40,412 nucleotides of DNA, taken from the NCBI GenBank assembly GCA_001313085.1, contig BBFE01000038.1:1-40412 (forward strand), written 5' to 3'. This document shows positions 22,403-32,286 of the stretch, one piece after another. A program made the position numbers and the translations under genes. This DNA is from Paenibacillus sp. JCM 18996 (GTDB taxonomy: Bacteria; Bacillota; Bacilli; Paenibacillales; NBRC-103111). How positions within the stretch are numbered: position 1 is the stretch's first letter; every line of letters begins with the position of its first letter. The notes below the pieces were generated by a model that was given only the letters and a program-made list of their open reading frames with translations, did not search any database and was not told where the DNA came from.

Positions 22403-23362
22403 TTATACGCCGCCGTATTTGAACAAGGAAGAAATGGAGCCGCCTTCCATAATGATGCGGATCGCATCCGACAGCAGTCTGTCGACGGAAAGCACGGTAA
22501 ATTTGGACGGATGCTGGTCCGGAATCGGCAGCGAGTCGGTGATCACCACTTCATTGATGTTCGGATGGTCCAGCCGCTGTAGCGCGGGGCCGGAGAACAC
22601 CGGGTGCGTAGCACATATATAGACGTCGTTCGCCCCTTTTTTTTCCTTCAGGCCTTCCACGACATTGACGATGGTCGTTCCGGTGTCGATCAGGTCCTCG
22701 ATAATAATCGGGGTTTTGCCTGCCACATCACCGATAATATGGGTAATAACGGCCTCATTATGGGCAGGGCGCTTCTTGATCATCATAGCGAAAGGCGCGT
22801 CCATGATGCTCGCCAGATTCTCGGCAGTGGTGGCGCGTCCAACGTCAGGCGATACGACTATCGGATTGACGATATTTTTTCTTTTTTAATGTAATCGGAA
22901 ATCAGGTCCAGAGCCGTCAAGTGATCCACCGGTATGTTGAAAAAATCCCTGAATCGCGGGTGCGTGAAGGTCAATCGTCACGAGGCGCTGGACTCCGGAG
23001 TAGGTCAGAAGGTCGGCCACCATTTTGGCTGAAATAGGTTCGCGCGGAGCGGCTTTCCTCTCTTGACGAGAATAACCATAATAAGGAACCACCAGAGTGA
23101 TGGATCGGGCGGATGCTCTCTTGGCCGCGTCGATCATGACTAAAAGTTCCACAAAGTGCTCGTTGATGGGGTGGGAAAAAAAAGTCTGGACCAGGAACAC
23201 GTCCGCGTTTCGTACGCTTTCCTGATATAAACAATAGATCTCGCCGCTCTTGAACCGGGAAAGCTTGATGCTGCCAAGGGGCTGTCCCAGCTGTTCGCAT
23301 ATTCTTTCGGCCAAGTGGGGATTGGAAGATCCCGAGAAAATTTTCACTTTGTCGTTATACAT
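22403..23362 (-). CDS. Ribose-phosphate pyrophosphokinase paralogue (frameshifted)
   Basis: Makes PRPP from ribose 5-phosphate and ATP. Family features are VPYYGYSRQERKAAPREPIS, VTIDLHAPAIQGFF, VVSPDVGRA, and the PRPP-binding loop IIEDLIDTGTT, then CATHPVFSGPA. The N-terminus (KVKIFSGSSNPHLAERI) and several loops differ from the standard housekeeping Prs, so this looks like a second, divergent copy. It lies between the TPR gene and the his operon, where PRPP is the first substrate (HisG). Indels near 23175, 22938 and 22872 break it. The start at 23362 follows GGAGGTAACC. About 319 aa. Confidence 0.88.
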
Positions 23363-23435
23363 GGTTACCTCCGGACATTTTTAACATGGATAGGACTAAC
23401 ACGTTTTCTTAGAATGAACATTTCACACAGATTTC

Positions 23436-23441
23436 ATTATA
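23436..23441 (-). promoter_or_regulatory. Putative -10 of the PRPP synthetase gene
   Basis: A perfect TATAAT preceded by TG lies about 75 nt upstream of the start on the minus strand. No good -35 is at the right spacing, so this is only a candidate. Confidence 0.35.
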
Positions 23442-23523
23442 CATGAAAGCTGTCGAAATTAAAAAAGCGGCCCCCTCCGAATGTTGACAAAATACGAAGA
23501 ATTTCAGAAACAAGGTCCCCATG

Positions 23524-23585
23524 CGAAAAAAAAGAGGCACAACAGCGGACAGCCATTGCTGCTCCAGCCCCGTGTCCATGCCTCT
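23524..23585 (-). terminator. Terminator of the histidine operon
   Basis: AGAGGCA and TGCCTCT close a long hairpin with an inner GGAC/GTCC pairing, followed by T8 on the minus strand, about 50 nt after hisIE. Confidence 0.7.
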
Positions 23586-23632
23586 CATCGCGTCAACCAT
23601 CCGGCACGGGCGAGCGTCCGCTGGTTCCGCGT

Positions 23633-24302
23633 TTATTTGGTGTGGCGGCGTTCCAATTCCATCATCAATTCGCTTAGAGGGAGACGCGCTTCTCTCAGCA
23701 GCACCATCATATGGAAGATCAAATCGCTTGCTTCGTAGCGAAGCTCGTCGTTACTGCGGTTTTTTTGGCCGCTATGATGACTTCCGCCGTCTCTTCGCCG
23801 ACTTTTTTTCAGAATCTTGTCGATGCCTTTTTTCAAACAAATAGGTGGTGTAAGCGCCCTCCGGGCGCTCCGCTTCTCTGGATGCGATCAGGGCCTCCAA
23901 TTTTGACAAAATTTCAAAAGGGTTCCCCTGCGCAGGTTCGGCAGAAACCGAGTCGGCTTCTGATTCCGCCAAAGGAATCTGCTCGAAGAAGCAGCTGTAT
24001 TTGCCTGTATGGCAGGCCGCTCCCGTCTGGTCCACCTTGACCAGCAGGGTATCTCCGTCGCAGTCATAGGCCACGGAGCGCACCTTTTGCTTATTGCCCG
24101 AGGTTGCGCCTTTGTTCCAAAGCTCTTTGCGCGACCGGCTCCAGAACCAGGTTTCCCCGGTTTGCAAAGTCTGCTCCAACGATTCCCTGTTCATGTAAGC
24201 AAGCATTAGCACTTCCTTCGATACGGCGTCCTGCACGACGGCGGGCACCAATCCCTGGGCGTCCCAGCGAATTTTGTCGTATAAAGCGTCTTTCTCTGTC
24301 AT
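23633..24302 (-). CDS. hisIE: Bifunctional phosphoribosyl-AMP cyclohydrolase / phosphoribosyl-ATP pyrophosphatase (frameshifted)
   Basis: Carries out steps 2 and 3 of histidine synthesis. The N-terminal HisI domain has [39 protein letters not shown] and the zinc ligands in ACHTG. The C-terminal HisE domain has [12 protein letters not shown] and [14 protein letters not shown]. Indels near 23830, 23808 and 23765 break the HisE part. The start at 24302 overlaps the hisF stop (ATGA). About 223 aa. Last gene of the operon. Confidence 0.94.
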
Positions 24303-25062
24303 CGAATCTCCACTCCCCTGTTTTTCAGCTGCTGTTTGACCCCTTCGACCGTCAGTTCTTTATAATGAAAAATGGTAGCCGCGAGCCCCGCGTCTGCTTT
24401 CCCTTCCGTAAATACATCGTAAAAAATGTTCCGCGGTGCCCGCTCCTCCGGACGCGATAACAGGAATGCCGACGGCTTCCGAAATCGCCTTGGTCAGCCT
24501 CAGGTCGAATCCATCCTTGGTTCCGTCCGCGTCCATGCTCGTAAGGAGCAATTCCCCCGCGCCGAGCCGCTCCGCTTCGCGGGCCCATTCCAAGGCCCTG
24601 ATCCCTGATCTGTTGCGGCTCCGTGGGTAAATACCTCCCACTCTCCCCAAGCTTCATTGTATTTGGCGTCGATGGCAACGACAATGCACTGCGAGCCGAA
24701 CTTGGCCGCTCCGCCCGAGATAAGCTGGGGGTTTTTTTCACGGCAGCCGTGTTGACGCCGATTTTGTCGGCCCCTGCCCGCAGCATCCGCTTCATGTCCT
24801 CCACGGAAGAAATCCCGCCTCCCACGGTAAATGGGATGGTGATTTCTCCGGCTGTTTTTTTTCTGACCACCTCGACCATCGTCGCCCTGCCTTCCACCGA
24901 CGCGGAGATATCCAGAAAGACGAGCTCGTCTGCGCCTTCCCGGTCATAAATGGCGGCAAGCTCCACCGGATCTCCGGCGTCCCTCAGATTGACGAAGTTC
25001 ACACCTTTGACCACTCTGCCGTCTTTGACGTCAAGGCACGGAATAATTCTTTTCGCAAGCAC
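24299..25062 (-). CDS. hisF: Imidazole glycerol phosphate synthase cyclase subunit (frameshifted)
   Basis: Forms IGP and AICAR with ammonia from HisH. The TIM barrel starts [19 protein letters not shown] with its catalytic Asp. [20 protein letters not shown] follows, then [16 protein letters not shown] with the second catalytic Asp, and [13 protein letters not shown]. Indels near 24735, 24610 and 24428 break it. The start is ATG at 25062. About 253 aa. The 59-nt gap to hisA has no other feature. Confidence 0.94.
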
Positions 25063-25121
25063 CTTCGTTTCTCACTTCCTTTTTTATTGATCCGATATCC
25101 TGTGCATTCCGCTGCCGATCG

Positions 25122-25856
25122 TTATTTGGACAAAAGCTTATGGGCTTCTTCCAGCTGTATGCTGCCCGTGTAGAGCGCCTTGCCTACAATCGCGCCGCCT
25201 ACGCCTTCCTGCGAATGCTGCGACAGGGCGGCAAGATCCTCATAACGGCTTACGCCCCCCGACGCGATCACGGTTTGGCCCGAAGCTTGTGCAAGCTGCA
25301 CGATAGCTTCCACGTTAGGCCCGCCCATCATGCCGTCGCGGGAGATGTCGGTGAAGATGAACGTCTTCGCGCCTTTGTCGGCAAGAGATTTGGCAAGCTC
25401 CTCCGCCTTCACTTCGGAAGTTTCCAGCCAACCGCGGGTGGCCACACAGCCGTTGCGGGCATCGATGCCGATGGCAATACGGTCGCCGTACTCACGCAGC
25501 ACGTTTTCGACAAAGGCGCGGTCTTCAATCGCGGCCGTTCCCAGAATAAGACGGGAGACGCCCAGCGACAGCATGTGTTCCACATCCCGTTCCGTACGGA
25601 TGCCCCCGCCCGCTTGAACGGGCACTCCCACGCTGCCGGCAATCTCGCCGATCAAACGGTCGTTCACCGGATGGCCCGCCTTCGCGCCGTCCAGATCGAC
25701 CAAGTGGATCCAGCGGCCTCCTTGCGCTTTCCACAGCATGGCGGCCTCCAAAGGATTTTCGTTGTACACGGTTTCCCGGTTATAGTCCCCTTGGACGAGA
25801 CGAACGCATTTGCCCCCGCGAATATCGATCGCCGGATAAATAATGAATGAAGACAT
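25122..25856 (-). CDS. hisA: ProFAR isomerase (1-(5-phosphoribosyl)-5-[(5-phosphoribosylamino)methylideneamino]imidazole-4-carboxamide isomerase)
   Basis: Amadori isomerase of histidine synthesis, a TIM barrel homologous to HisF. The catalytic Asp is in YPAIDIRGGKCVRLVQGD. VQAGGGIRTERDVEHML, FTDISRDGMMGGPN and VIASGGVSRYEDL follow. The frame is intact, 244 aa. ATG at 25856 (MSSFIIYPAIDI) with GGGGGT before it is preferred to an upstream in-frame start at 25898. Confidence 0.95.
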   Translation of the reverse strand: MSSFIIYPAIDIRGGKCVRLVQGDYNRETVYNENPLEAAMLWKAQGGRWIHLVDLDGAKAGHPVNDRLIGEIAGSVGVPVQAGGGIRTERDVEHMLSLGVSRLILGTAAIEDRAFVENVLREYGDRIAIGIDARNGCVATRGWLETSEVKAEELAKSLADKGAKTFIFTDISRDGMMGGPNVEAIVQLAQASGQTVIASGGVSRYEDLAALSQHSQEGVGGAIVGKALYTGSIQLEEAHKLLSK

Positions 25857-25873
25857 ATCGGACCCCCTGCGGT

Positions 25874-26491
25874 TTATTGACGCACCTTGTTTTTGCACAG
25901 ATTGAGAAAATTGCCGAGCAGCTTGATGCCGACATCGCCGCTTTTTTCCGGGTGAAACTGCATTCCGAACAGATTATCTCTACCTACAATAGCCGTGACA
26001 TCCTGAAAATAGCCCGTGGTAGCGAGAAGATCCTCTTTACGGTCCGGAATGACATGATAAGAGTGGACAAAATAAACGTGCCCTTCCTCGAGATCTTGAA
26101 AAAGAAGGCTCTTCTGCCGGTACTCAAGCCGGTTCCAGCCGATGTGAGGGACCTTGTAGTCCCCCTTGAACCGAACGACCTTACCCGGAAGCAGATTCAG
26201 TCCTTCATGGCGGCCATGCTCTTCGCTTTCGCTGAAAAGAAGCTGCATGCCAAGACAGATGCCGAGGAGAGGCGTGCCGGAGTCCGCAATCTTTTGTACC
26301 GTTCCCCGCAGTCCGTTTTCGGCCAGATTCCGCATTGCATCACCAAACGCGCCAACGCCGGGCAGGATGACCCCGTCGGCCGACAGAATCGTCTGTTCGT
26401 CGGAGGTGATCACGCTACTGTAACCCCGCCTTTCGACGGCTTTCGAGACGCTGTGAAGATTGCCCATGCCATAGTCGATAATCGCGATCAT
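25874..26491 (-). CDS. hisH: Imidazole glycerol phosphate synthase glutamine amidotransferase subunit
   Basis: Class I glutaminase that feeds ammonia to HisF. The catalytic Cys is in GICLGMQLLFSESEE and the His/Glu pair in GMQFHPEKSGDVG. GVILPGVGAFGDAM is the oxyanion region. Intact, 205 aa. The start at 26491 (MIAIIDYGMGNL) follows GGGAGTGCTGTAAG and lies 1 nt past the hisB stop. Confidence 0.95.
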   Translation of the reverse strand: MIAIIDYGMGNLHSVSKAVERRGYSSVITSDEQTILSADGVILPGVGAFGDAMRNLAENGLRGTVQKIADSGTPLLGICLGMQLLFSESEEHGRHEGLNLLPGKVVRFKGDYKVPHIGWNRLEYRQKSLLFQDLEEGHVYFVHSYHVIPDRKEDLLATTGYFQDVTAIVGRDNLFGMQFHPEKSGDVGIKLLGNFLNLCKNKVRQ

Positions 26492-26492
26492 C

Positions 26493-27107
26493 TTACAGCA
26501 CTCCCTTCGTCGAAGGCACTCCTTGCACACGCGGGTCCACGGTTGCCGCCTCATCGAGCGCGCGGCCCAGCGCTTTGAACACCGCTTCGACCATGTGATG
26601 GGTATTTTTTTCCCATAATGTACGATCACGTGAAGGGTAACGCGGGCTTCGAGCGCAAACTTCCACAGAAACTCGTGGATCAGCTCCGTAGTAAGGCTCC
26701 CTATTTGTGAAGAAGGATATTCCGCCCTGTATTCAAAATGCGGCCGGTTGCTTATATCGATCACCACTTGGGCCAAAGCCTCATCCATTGGGATGAAGAC
26801 ATTGGCGTAGCGTTTGATTCCCTTTTTTGTCGCCCAACGCTTCTCTCAGTGTCTGCCCGAGGCAGATTCCGATATCCTCCACCGTATGGTGGTCGTCAAT
26901 TTCGATATCTCCCTTAGCGTCGACGCGAAGATTGAATTGGCCGTGCTTTGTAAACAGGTCCAGCATATGGTTCAGGAACGGCACATCCGTTTTGATGTCC
27001 GAAACCCCGCTGCCGTCGACTTGAAAAGCCAGCCGGATATCCGTCTCGTTCGTACGGCGGGCCACAGACGAGGTGCGGCTTCCCGTAAAGTTGAATTGTT
27101 CGCTCAT
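26493..27107 (-). CDS. hisB: Imidazoleglycerol-phosphate dehydratase (frameshifted)
   Basis: Mn-dependent dehydratase of histidine synthesis. The two metal-binding repeats are [17 protein letters not shown] and [34 protein letters not shown] is also typical. Indels near 26822 and 26612 (overlong A/T runs) break it. The corrected tail ends [14 protein letters not shown] at 26493. The start at 27107 follows GGGGAAGC in the end of hisD. About 204 aa; this is the monofunctional form without a phosphatase domain. Confidence 0.94.
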
Positions 27108-27108
27108 A

Positions 27109-28396
27109 TTATGCTTCCCCTTCTTTAGCAAGCCGTACTTCTATCGCTTGGGCGTGGCCTTCCAGCCTTCGTGGCGCGCCATGGAAATGATCTTTCGGCC
27201 GTTGTTCAACAGAGCCTCCCGGCTGTAGGAGATTACGCTCGATTTCTTGATAAAATCGTCCAGGTTCAAAGGAGACGAGAACCTCGCCGTTCCGTTCGTG
27301 GGCAGAACATGGTTCGGTCCCGCGAAGTAGTCGCCGACAGGCTCCGGCTGTAAGGCCCAAGGAAAATCGCTCCCGCATTTTCAATTCGGGCCAGGCAGGA
27401 GAAAGGCTCGTTCACAAGCAGTTCCAGATGCTCCGGCGCGAGCCGGTTAACGACCTCAATCCCTTCGTCTATGGAATCGACGAGGAGGATGGCCCCCTTG
27501 TTCGCGATCGATACCTCCGCGATATGCTTCTTCGGCAGCTCGGCCAGCTGCCGCTCCACCTCCGCCTGTACGGCTTCGGCCAGCTCACGCGCCGGCGTCA
27601 CCAGCACCGCCGGCGACAGCTCATCGTGCTCGGCCTGCGCCAGCAGGTCGGCGGCCACAAACTGCGGATCGGCCGTTTCATCGGCCAATACCGTAATATC
27701 GGTGGGCCCCGCGATCATATCGATGTCGACAGCGCCAAACACGTAGCGTTTGGCCAGGGCGACATAGATATTGCCGGGGCCCACGATCTTGTCAACCGGC
27801 GCGATGCTCTCCGTGCCGTAAGCGAGAGCCGCTACCGCCTGCGCTCCGCCTGCGCGGTAGATCTCGGTGATTCCCGCCTCGGCGGCCGCCACCAGGATGT
27901 ACGGGTTGATCTCCTGCGCGCCCGCCGTTGCCGGCGGCGTCGCCATGACGATCTCCCGTACCCCCGCGACCGCTGCGGGAATCGCATTCATCAGCACAGA
28001 GGAAGGATAGGCTGCCTTGCCTCCCGGCACGTACACGCCTACTCTGTGCAGAGGGCGAACCACTTGCCCGACGATGCTGCCGTCGGGCTGCAGATCCATC
28101 CATGAGCCGCGCTTCTGCTTCTCATGGAAAGCCCGGATGTTCGCTGCGGCCTCGCGCAGCGCCTCCAGGAACTCGCTGTCCACCCGCCCGTAAGCCTTCT
28201 GGATCTCTTCGGCAGACACGCGAAGATCACCGATCTTCACCCGGTCCAGCTCCTCTGCATAGCGGAACAGCGCGGCGTCTCCTTCCGCTCTTACCCTGCG
28301 GATGATCTCCAATACCGTGGCGTTCTGTTCCTCGGTGCCGTAGTCCAATTCCCTTCGCAGCTGAAACTCGCCAGCAGGCATGATCCTGATTCCCAC
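27109..28396 (-). CDS. hisD: Histidinol dehydrogenase (one frameshift)
   Basis: NAD-dependent zinc enzyme for the last two steps to histidine. [45 protein letters not shown] and RLAPEHLEL are diagnostic. The frame is lost near 27362; the continuation [20 protein letters not shown] restores the C-terminus to 27109. About 429 aa. The start at 28396 precedes [11 protein letters not shown]. Confidence 0.95.
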
Positions 28397-28466
28397 AGTA
28401 CACTCCCCCTTCGCAATTTACTTGCTGAAATCCAACCCTTTCTTTCCGTCAACGCTTGCCGCCTGT

Positions 28467-29101
28467 CTACTTCGCTCCGACCGCCAGCGCAGCCTGCAGC
28501 TTATCGCACAGCTTCTGGATCGCTTCGTTCTTCATCCGGTAGCTTACCCGGTTCGCGATCAAACGACTTGTAATAGCGAACATCTCTTCCTGCTCCACCA
28601 GCCGTTCTCCTTCAGAGTCTGGCCGGTTTCCACCATATCCACAATCCGGTCCGCCAAACCGATCAAAGGCGCCAGCTCTATCGAGCCGTTCAATTTGATA
28701 ACTTCCACCTGCTGGCCCCGCTCCCGAAAATATTGGGATGCCAGGTTCGGATACTTCGTAGCGACTCTCGGATTGGGGGTCGGCTTCCAATCCGGCAGAC
28801 CGATGACGGACATCCTGCACCGCGCAATGCCCAGATCCATCAGCTCATATACATCGCGGTTCTCTTCCATCAGCACGTCCTTGCCCACCACTCCGATGTC
28901 CGCCACGCCGTACTCGACGTAAATCGGCACATCTACAGGCTTGGCCAGAATAAATTCCATTCCCGCCTCCGGCGCCTGTACAATCAGTTTGCGGGATTCA
29001 TCCATCTCGTCCACAATCGGAAAGCCCGCGCTTCGGAACAGCTTGGAAGCTTGCTTGTAAATCCTCCCCTTGGGCATAGCCACTTTCAACAGCTCGCTCA
29101 T
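28467..29101 (-). CDS. hisG: ATP phosphoribosyltransferase, short form (one frameshift)
   Basis: First step of histidine synthesis: joins ATP and PRPP. The short form needs HisZ, which is encoded next to it. [31 protein letters not shown] and [20 protein letters not shown] are typical. An indel near 28605 separates [10 protein letters not shown] from [18 protein letters not shown] at 29101 follows AGGAAGGAGGCGGACT. About 211 aa. Confidence 0.95.
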
Positions 29102-29165
29102 AGTCCGCCTCCTTCCTGGCATTATTATATAGGGACCTTTAATCGAAGATTAAAGTCTCTCCATC

Positions 29166-30367
29166 TTATATAAATGAAATCACGTCTTGATACACGGTGT
29201 CCGCGCAGCGTACGCTTCCGTCCTGAAGCCGTTCGGTCCGCGCCTCTTCCTTTCCCTTCACGAGCCGGGTGACGACGATGAGCATCGCGGCTGCGCATCT
29301 CACCGGCGCACCTCAGCGCCTCTGCCCGTTGGCCTGCACCGTACTGAACGAGCACCTTGCCGGCTCTTCCTCAGGCATGGACTGGGATAGAATCTCGAGA
29401 ATCCGGTTCGTCTTGAGCGCAAAACCCGTAGCCCCCGCCGGGCGGCCGAACTGTTTTAACAGGTTGTCGTATCTTCCTCCGCTGCATACGGGAAATCCCA
29501 GATCGGCGGCATACCCTTCGAACGTCATCCCTGTATAATAGGAAAAAAAATCGCCAAGCATCGTCAAGTCAATCATGACGTGCGGAGTGACTCCGTAATC
29601 CTTCAGCGCGTCCCACACTTCGCACAGATGCCGGATCGACTGCTGTGCAAGCGGATCCTGTGTCACTACGGAAGCCTGTTTGCAAATTTCCTGACCGCCC
29701 CTCAGCCGCAGAATTCCTTCCAATTCCTTCAGTACGTCCGCGTTAGAGGTGACTTCGTGAATCTTTTCTCTGTAGCCCACATAATCACGGTTTAACAAAA
29801 AATTGTTTGAGCTGGCTCTGCAGGTCTTCCCGGCCCTTGAGCGTCTCATTGAACAGCCCGGTCAAAAAAGCCGATATGCCAATGGCAATCTTGAAATTTT
29901 GAACGCCGGCAGCCTGCAGGCTGGCAATCGCCAAGGCGATGATCTCAGCGTCCGCCTCGGGAGAGGCATCTCCCACTAGCTCGACCCCGGTTTGAAAAAA
30001 TTCCGACTCCCGTCCCGCTTCGTCATCGAACGCCCGAAATACATTGGAGTGGTAAGACAGCCGGATAGGAAACTGCGTCTCTTTCAATAAAGAAGCGACC
30101 ACCCGGGCAATTGGCGCCGTCATGTCGGACCGCAGCACCAGAGTCGTGCCCTTGCGGTCCAACAGCTTGAACAGCTTCTTGTCTTCCGTAGCGCTTGAAA
30201 TACCTACCGTGTCGTAATATTCCATCGTTGGTGTTATAATTTGATGATATCCCCAGCGTTCCATGCATTGAAGTACCTGATATTCTATTTTACGCAGCCT
30301 GGAAACCGCGGCAGGCAAAAAAATCCTTTACGCCTGTCGGCTTCTCAAATACTTTAGGTTTGGACAA
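29166..30367 (-). CDS. hisZ: ATP phosphoribosyltransferase regulatory subunit (frameshifted)
   Basis: HisRS-like protein without synthetase function that completes the HisG-HisZ complex and its feedback control. Class II synthetase-like motifs: YQVLQCMERWGYHQIITPTM, LVLRSDMTAPIARVVAS, ESEFFQTGVELVGD and FPVCSGGRYDNLLKQFG. Start TTG at 30367 (MSKPKVFEKPTGVKDF) follows GAGGTGATCGAT; a GTG 9 nt upstream is in frame. Indels near 30315, 29805, 29345 and 29285 break it. The corrected tail ends DTVYQDVISFI at 29166. About 400 aa. Confidence 0.92.
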
Positions 30368-30429
30368 ATCGATCACCTCGACGTCTTTCAATTCGCTTTA
30401 GTTCGCTACCATACTACCAAATTAAAGAG

Positions 30430-30446
30430 GGTAAACGTAGTTTACC
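30430..30446. promoter_or_regulatory. Palindrome over the his promoter, candidate operator
   Basis: GGTAAAC GTA GTTTACC is a perfect 7-bp palindrome, extended by GAG/CTC flanks. It covers the -10 of the his promoter. On the RNA it could also form a hairpin followed by TTTAATTT. An operator for a histidine-responsive repressor is the simplest reading, but the regulator is not in this window. Confidence 0.5.
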
Positions 30447-30468
30447 ACTCTCTTATATTGACAGTCAA
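30439..30468 (-). promoter_or_regulatory. Sigma-A promoter of the his operon
   Basis: On the minus strand TTGACT (30463-30468) and TAAACT (30439-30444) are 18 nt apart, about 75 nt before the hisZ start. No T-box consensus is seen in the leader. Confidence 0.65.
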
Positions 30469-30579
30469 TGTTAATTGTTATGATTTCCAATATTGGGCAA
30501 TGTCGCAGAAAGTGCACCCTTCTCCAAACTCAAATTAGCGATTAGAAAAAAGATCCGAACAGATATTATTTAAAAGTTC

Positions 30580-30613
30580 AAAAAAAATATCCCGCTGCCA
30601 GCGGGATATTTAA
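30580..30613 (-). terminator. Terminator after the GlsB-family gene
   Basis: AAATATCCCGCTG and its near-perfect partner form a 12-bp stem with a tiny loop, followed by T8 on the minus strand, about 16 nt after the stop at 30629. It isolates the his operon from upstream transcription. Confidence 0.88.
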
Positions 30614-30628
30614 TCTGCTCTGTCTCTA

Positions 30629-30892
30629 TCATGCTCTGTGGAAGCTTCTGGATACCAGACCGACCAGGAACACGAACAATGCTGCACCGATAATGGCTGG
30701 AATGATGGCAAAACCGGCAATGTTCGGACCCCAATGGCCAAACAGCAGGTTGCCGATCCAAGCCCCTACAAAGCCTGCGATCATGGAACCGATAACTCCG
30801 CCAGGCATGTCCGCTCTGACAATAGCATCTCCGATAAGACCTATGACGATAGCCATGATAATACTGATTAGTAATCCTAGCATTGGATCCAA
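30629..30892 (-). CDS. GlsB/YeaQ/YmgE-family stress-response membrane protein
   Basis: An intact 87-aa hydrophobic protein with three likely membrane segments: LGLLISIIMAIVIGLIGDAI, GVIGSMIAGFVGAWIGNLLF and FAIIPAIIGAALFVFLVGLV. This is the glycine-rich pattern of the transglycosylase-associated/GlsB family, whose members are linked to general stress; the biochemical role is unknown. The start at 30892 follows AAAAGGAGTTGGATCCA. Confidence 0.88.
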   Translation of the reverse strand: MDPMLGLLISIIMAIVIGLIGDAIVRADMPGGVIGSMIAGFVGAWIGNLLFGHWGPNIAGFAIIPAIIGAALFVFLVGLVSRSFHRA

Positions 30893-30986
30893 CTCCTTTT
30901 CGCTGATTTGTTGTGGTGCTTATCTATTTGTAACCCCAACAAACAAAATTGAATCGGAAAGGCAGGATCTGGAGGATCAGCACAAA

Positions 30987-31114
30987 CAGTGACGGACCGC
31001 ATTCAAGCTTCGATCACCCAGCATGGCAAAACAACAGTCAAAGCAACAAACGCGTTACAGTCACAGGCCGCTTCCAAACTTCGATCGCAGCCGCGCTTTG
31101 CGGCGCAGCATGGC
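30987..31114. repeat. Imperfect direct repeat in the yvoF-glsB spacer
   Basis: Two units run in the same direction. Unit 1 (30987-31026) goes from ACAGTGACGGACC through TTCGATC to GCATGGC. Unit 2 (31057-31113) goes from ACAGTCACAGGCC through TTCGATC to GCATGGC, with an extra palindromic insert (GCCGCGCTTTGCGGCGC) before its end. No gene is supported in 30893-31120. Confidence 0.5.
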
Positions 31115-31120
31115 GGGTGG

Positions 31121-31612
31121 TCAGACCCCACGCTTATCATCCAGCTCCCGAAGAGGGTTTCCCCCGACAAAGCTGCCCGGCTGCACATCTTTATGGACTA
31201 CAGCCCCTGCCGCAACAACCGCGTTATCCCCGATGCTGACTCCCGGCAGTATGGTTGTATTGGCGCCGATCAAGACATTGGCGCCGATCCTTACCTCGCC
31301 CAGCCGGTATTCATGTATTAAATATTCGTGAGCCAATATCGTCGTATTGTACCCGATGACGGAGTTATCCCCCACCGAAATCTTTTCCGGAAAGAAAACA
31401 TCCGGCATCACCATCAGAGCGAACGCCGTGTTTTTCCCAACCTTCATTCGAAGCATACTGCGGAAGATCCAATTCTTGAAACGGAGGGAAGGTGAAAACC
31501 TTGCCAGGCTGATCCATACAAAATTCCACATCCCTTTCCAAGGGCTGACCGTCTTGTAGATCTGCCAAAGCGAATTAGGCCCTTCCACCGGGAATCTCTC
31601 CGTCCTTCTCAA
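31121..31612 (-). CDS. yvoF: Hexapeptide-repeat acyltransferase (YvoF-like)
   Basis: Left-handed beta-helix O-acetyltransferase family; the acceptor is not known. After [20 protein letters not shown] comes [40 protein letters not shown] and [20 protein letters not shown], then VGGNPLREL. Start TTG at 31612 follows GAGAGGGGTTAACC, 2 nt after the ppaX stop. An upstream open frame to 31807 lies inside ppaX in another frame and is not used. Intact, 163 aa. Same order as B. subtilis ppaX-yvoF-hisZ. Confidence 0.88.
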   Translation of the reverse strand: MRRTERFPVEGPNSLWQIYKTVSPWKGMWNFVWISLARFSPSLRFKNWIFRSMLRMKVGKNTAFALMVMPDVFFPEKISVGDNSVIGYNTTILAHEYLIHEYRLGEVRIGANVLIGANTTILPGVSIGDNAVVAAGAVVHKDVQPGSFVGGNPLRELDDKRGV

Positions 31613-31614
31613 GG

Positions 31615-32260
31615 TTAACCCCTCTCTACTCCAACGATATCTAAAAGCTGCGGCATCGTATCGATGATATGATCCGGTTTGTATTGTTTCAGGTAATCCA
31701 TTCCCTTCAAGGACCAAGCTACGGCCACCGAGGTAACTCCCGCATTCTGGGCGGCCTCGATATCGTAGTGGCTGTCTCCGACCATAACGGCGTCCTCCGG
31801 CTCGCACCTAACTCGCCCAAAGCTTCAGAATTCCTTCCGGATGCGGTTTGGGATCTGTCACGTCTTCTACGGTGACGATCGTTTCCACAAACCCGTCCAG
31901 TCCGCAAAGCTTAAGTCCCATATGTGTGGTCTTTCTTACTTTACTTGTTACAATCCCCATGCGAACTCCAGCCTTTTGCAGCTCAGACATCGTTTCCTTG
32001 ACCATCGGGAACTCCGTCACCAGCTCGTCATGGCGGGAGACGTTGTATTCCCGATAAGCTTGAATATACTCGTCCACTTCCTGCTTGCCCGTAAAATTGC
32101 GGAACTGGTCGATCAGAGGACGCCCCATATGCGGAATCAGATTCTCTCTCGTATATTCAATAGGGGTGATGCCCTTCAACACATGCATAAAAGTTTCCAG
32201 TATCAGTTCGTTCGTATTGATAATCGTGCCGTCCAAATCGAATAAAACAACTTTTATCAT
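31615..32260 (-). CDS. ppaX: Pyrophosphatase PpaX (one frameshift)
   Basis: HAD-family phosphatase that removes the pyrophosphate made when HprK dephosphorylates Ser46-P HPr. HAD motif I is [16 protein letters not shown], motif [16 protein letters not shown], motif [14 protein letters not shown], then [18 protein letters not shown] frameshift near 31808 separates PEGILK from [11 protein letters not shown]. The start at 32260 follows GAAGGAGCTG. About 215 aa. It lies in the hprK-lgt-ppaX-yvoF cluster, as in B. subtilis. Confidence 0.93.
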
Positions 32261-32286
32261 GACTGCGGACAGCTCCTTCTGCACCG

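Noticed and set aside
30368..30600. T-box riboswitch in the his leader
   Set aside because: The conserved T-box antiterminator sequence and a specifier-loop hairpin are not visible.
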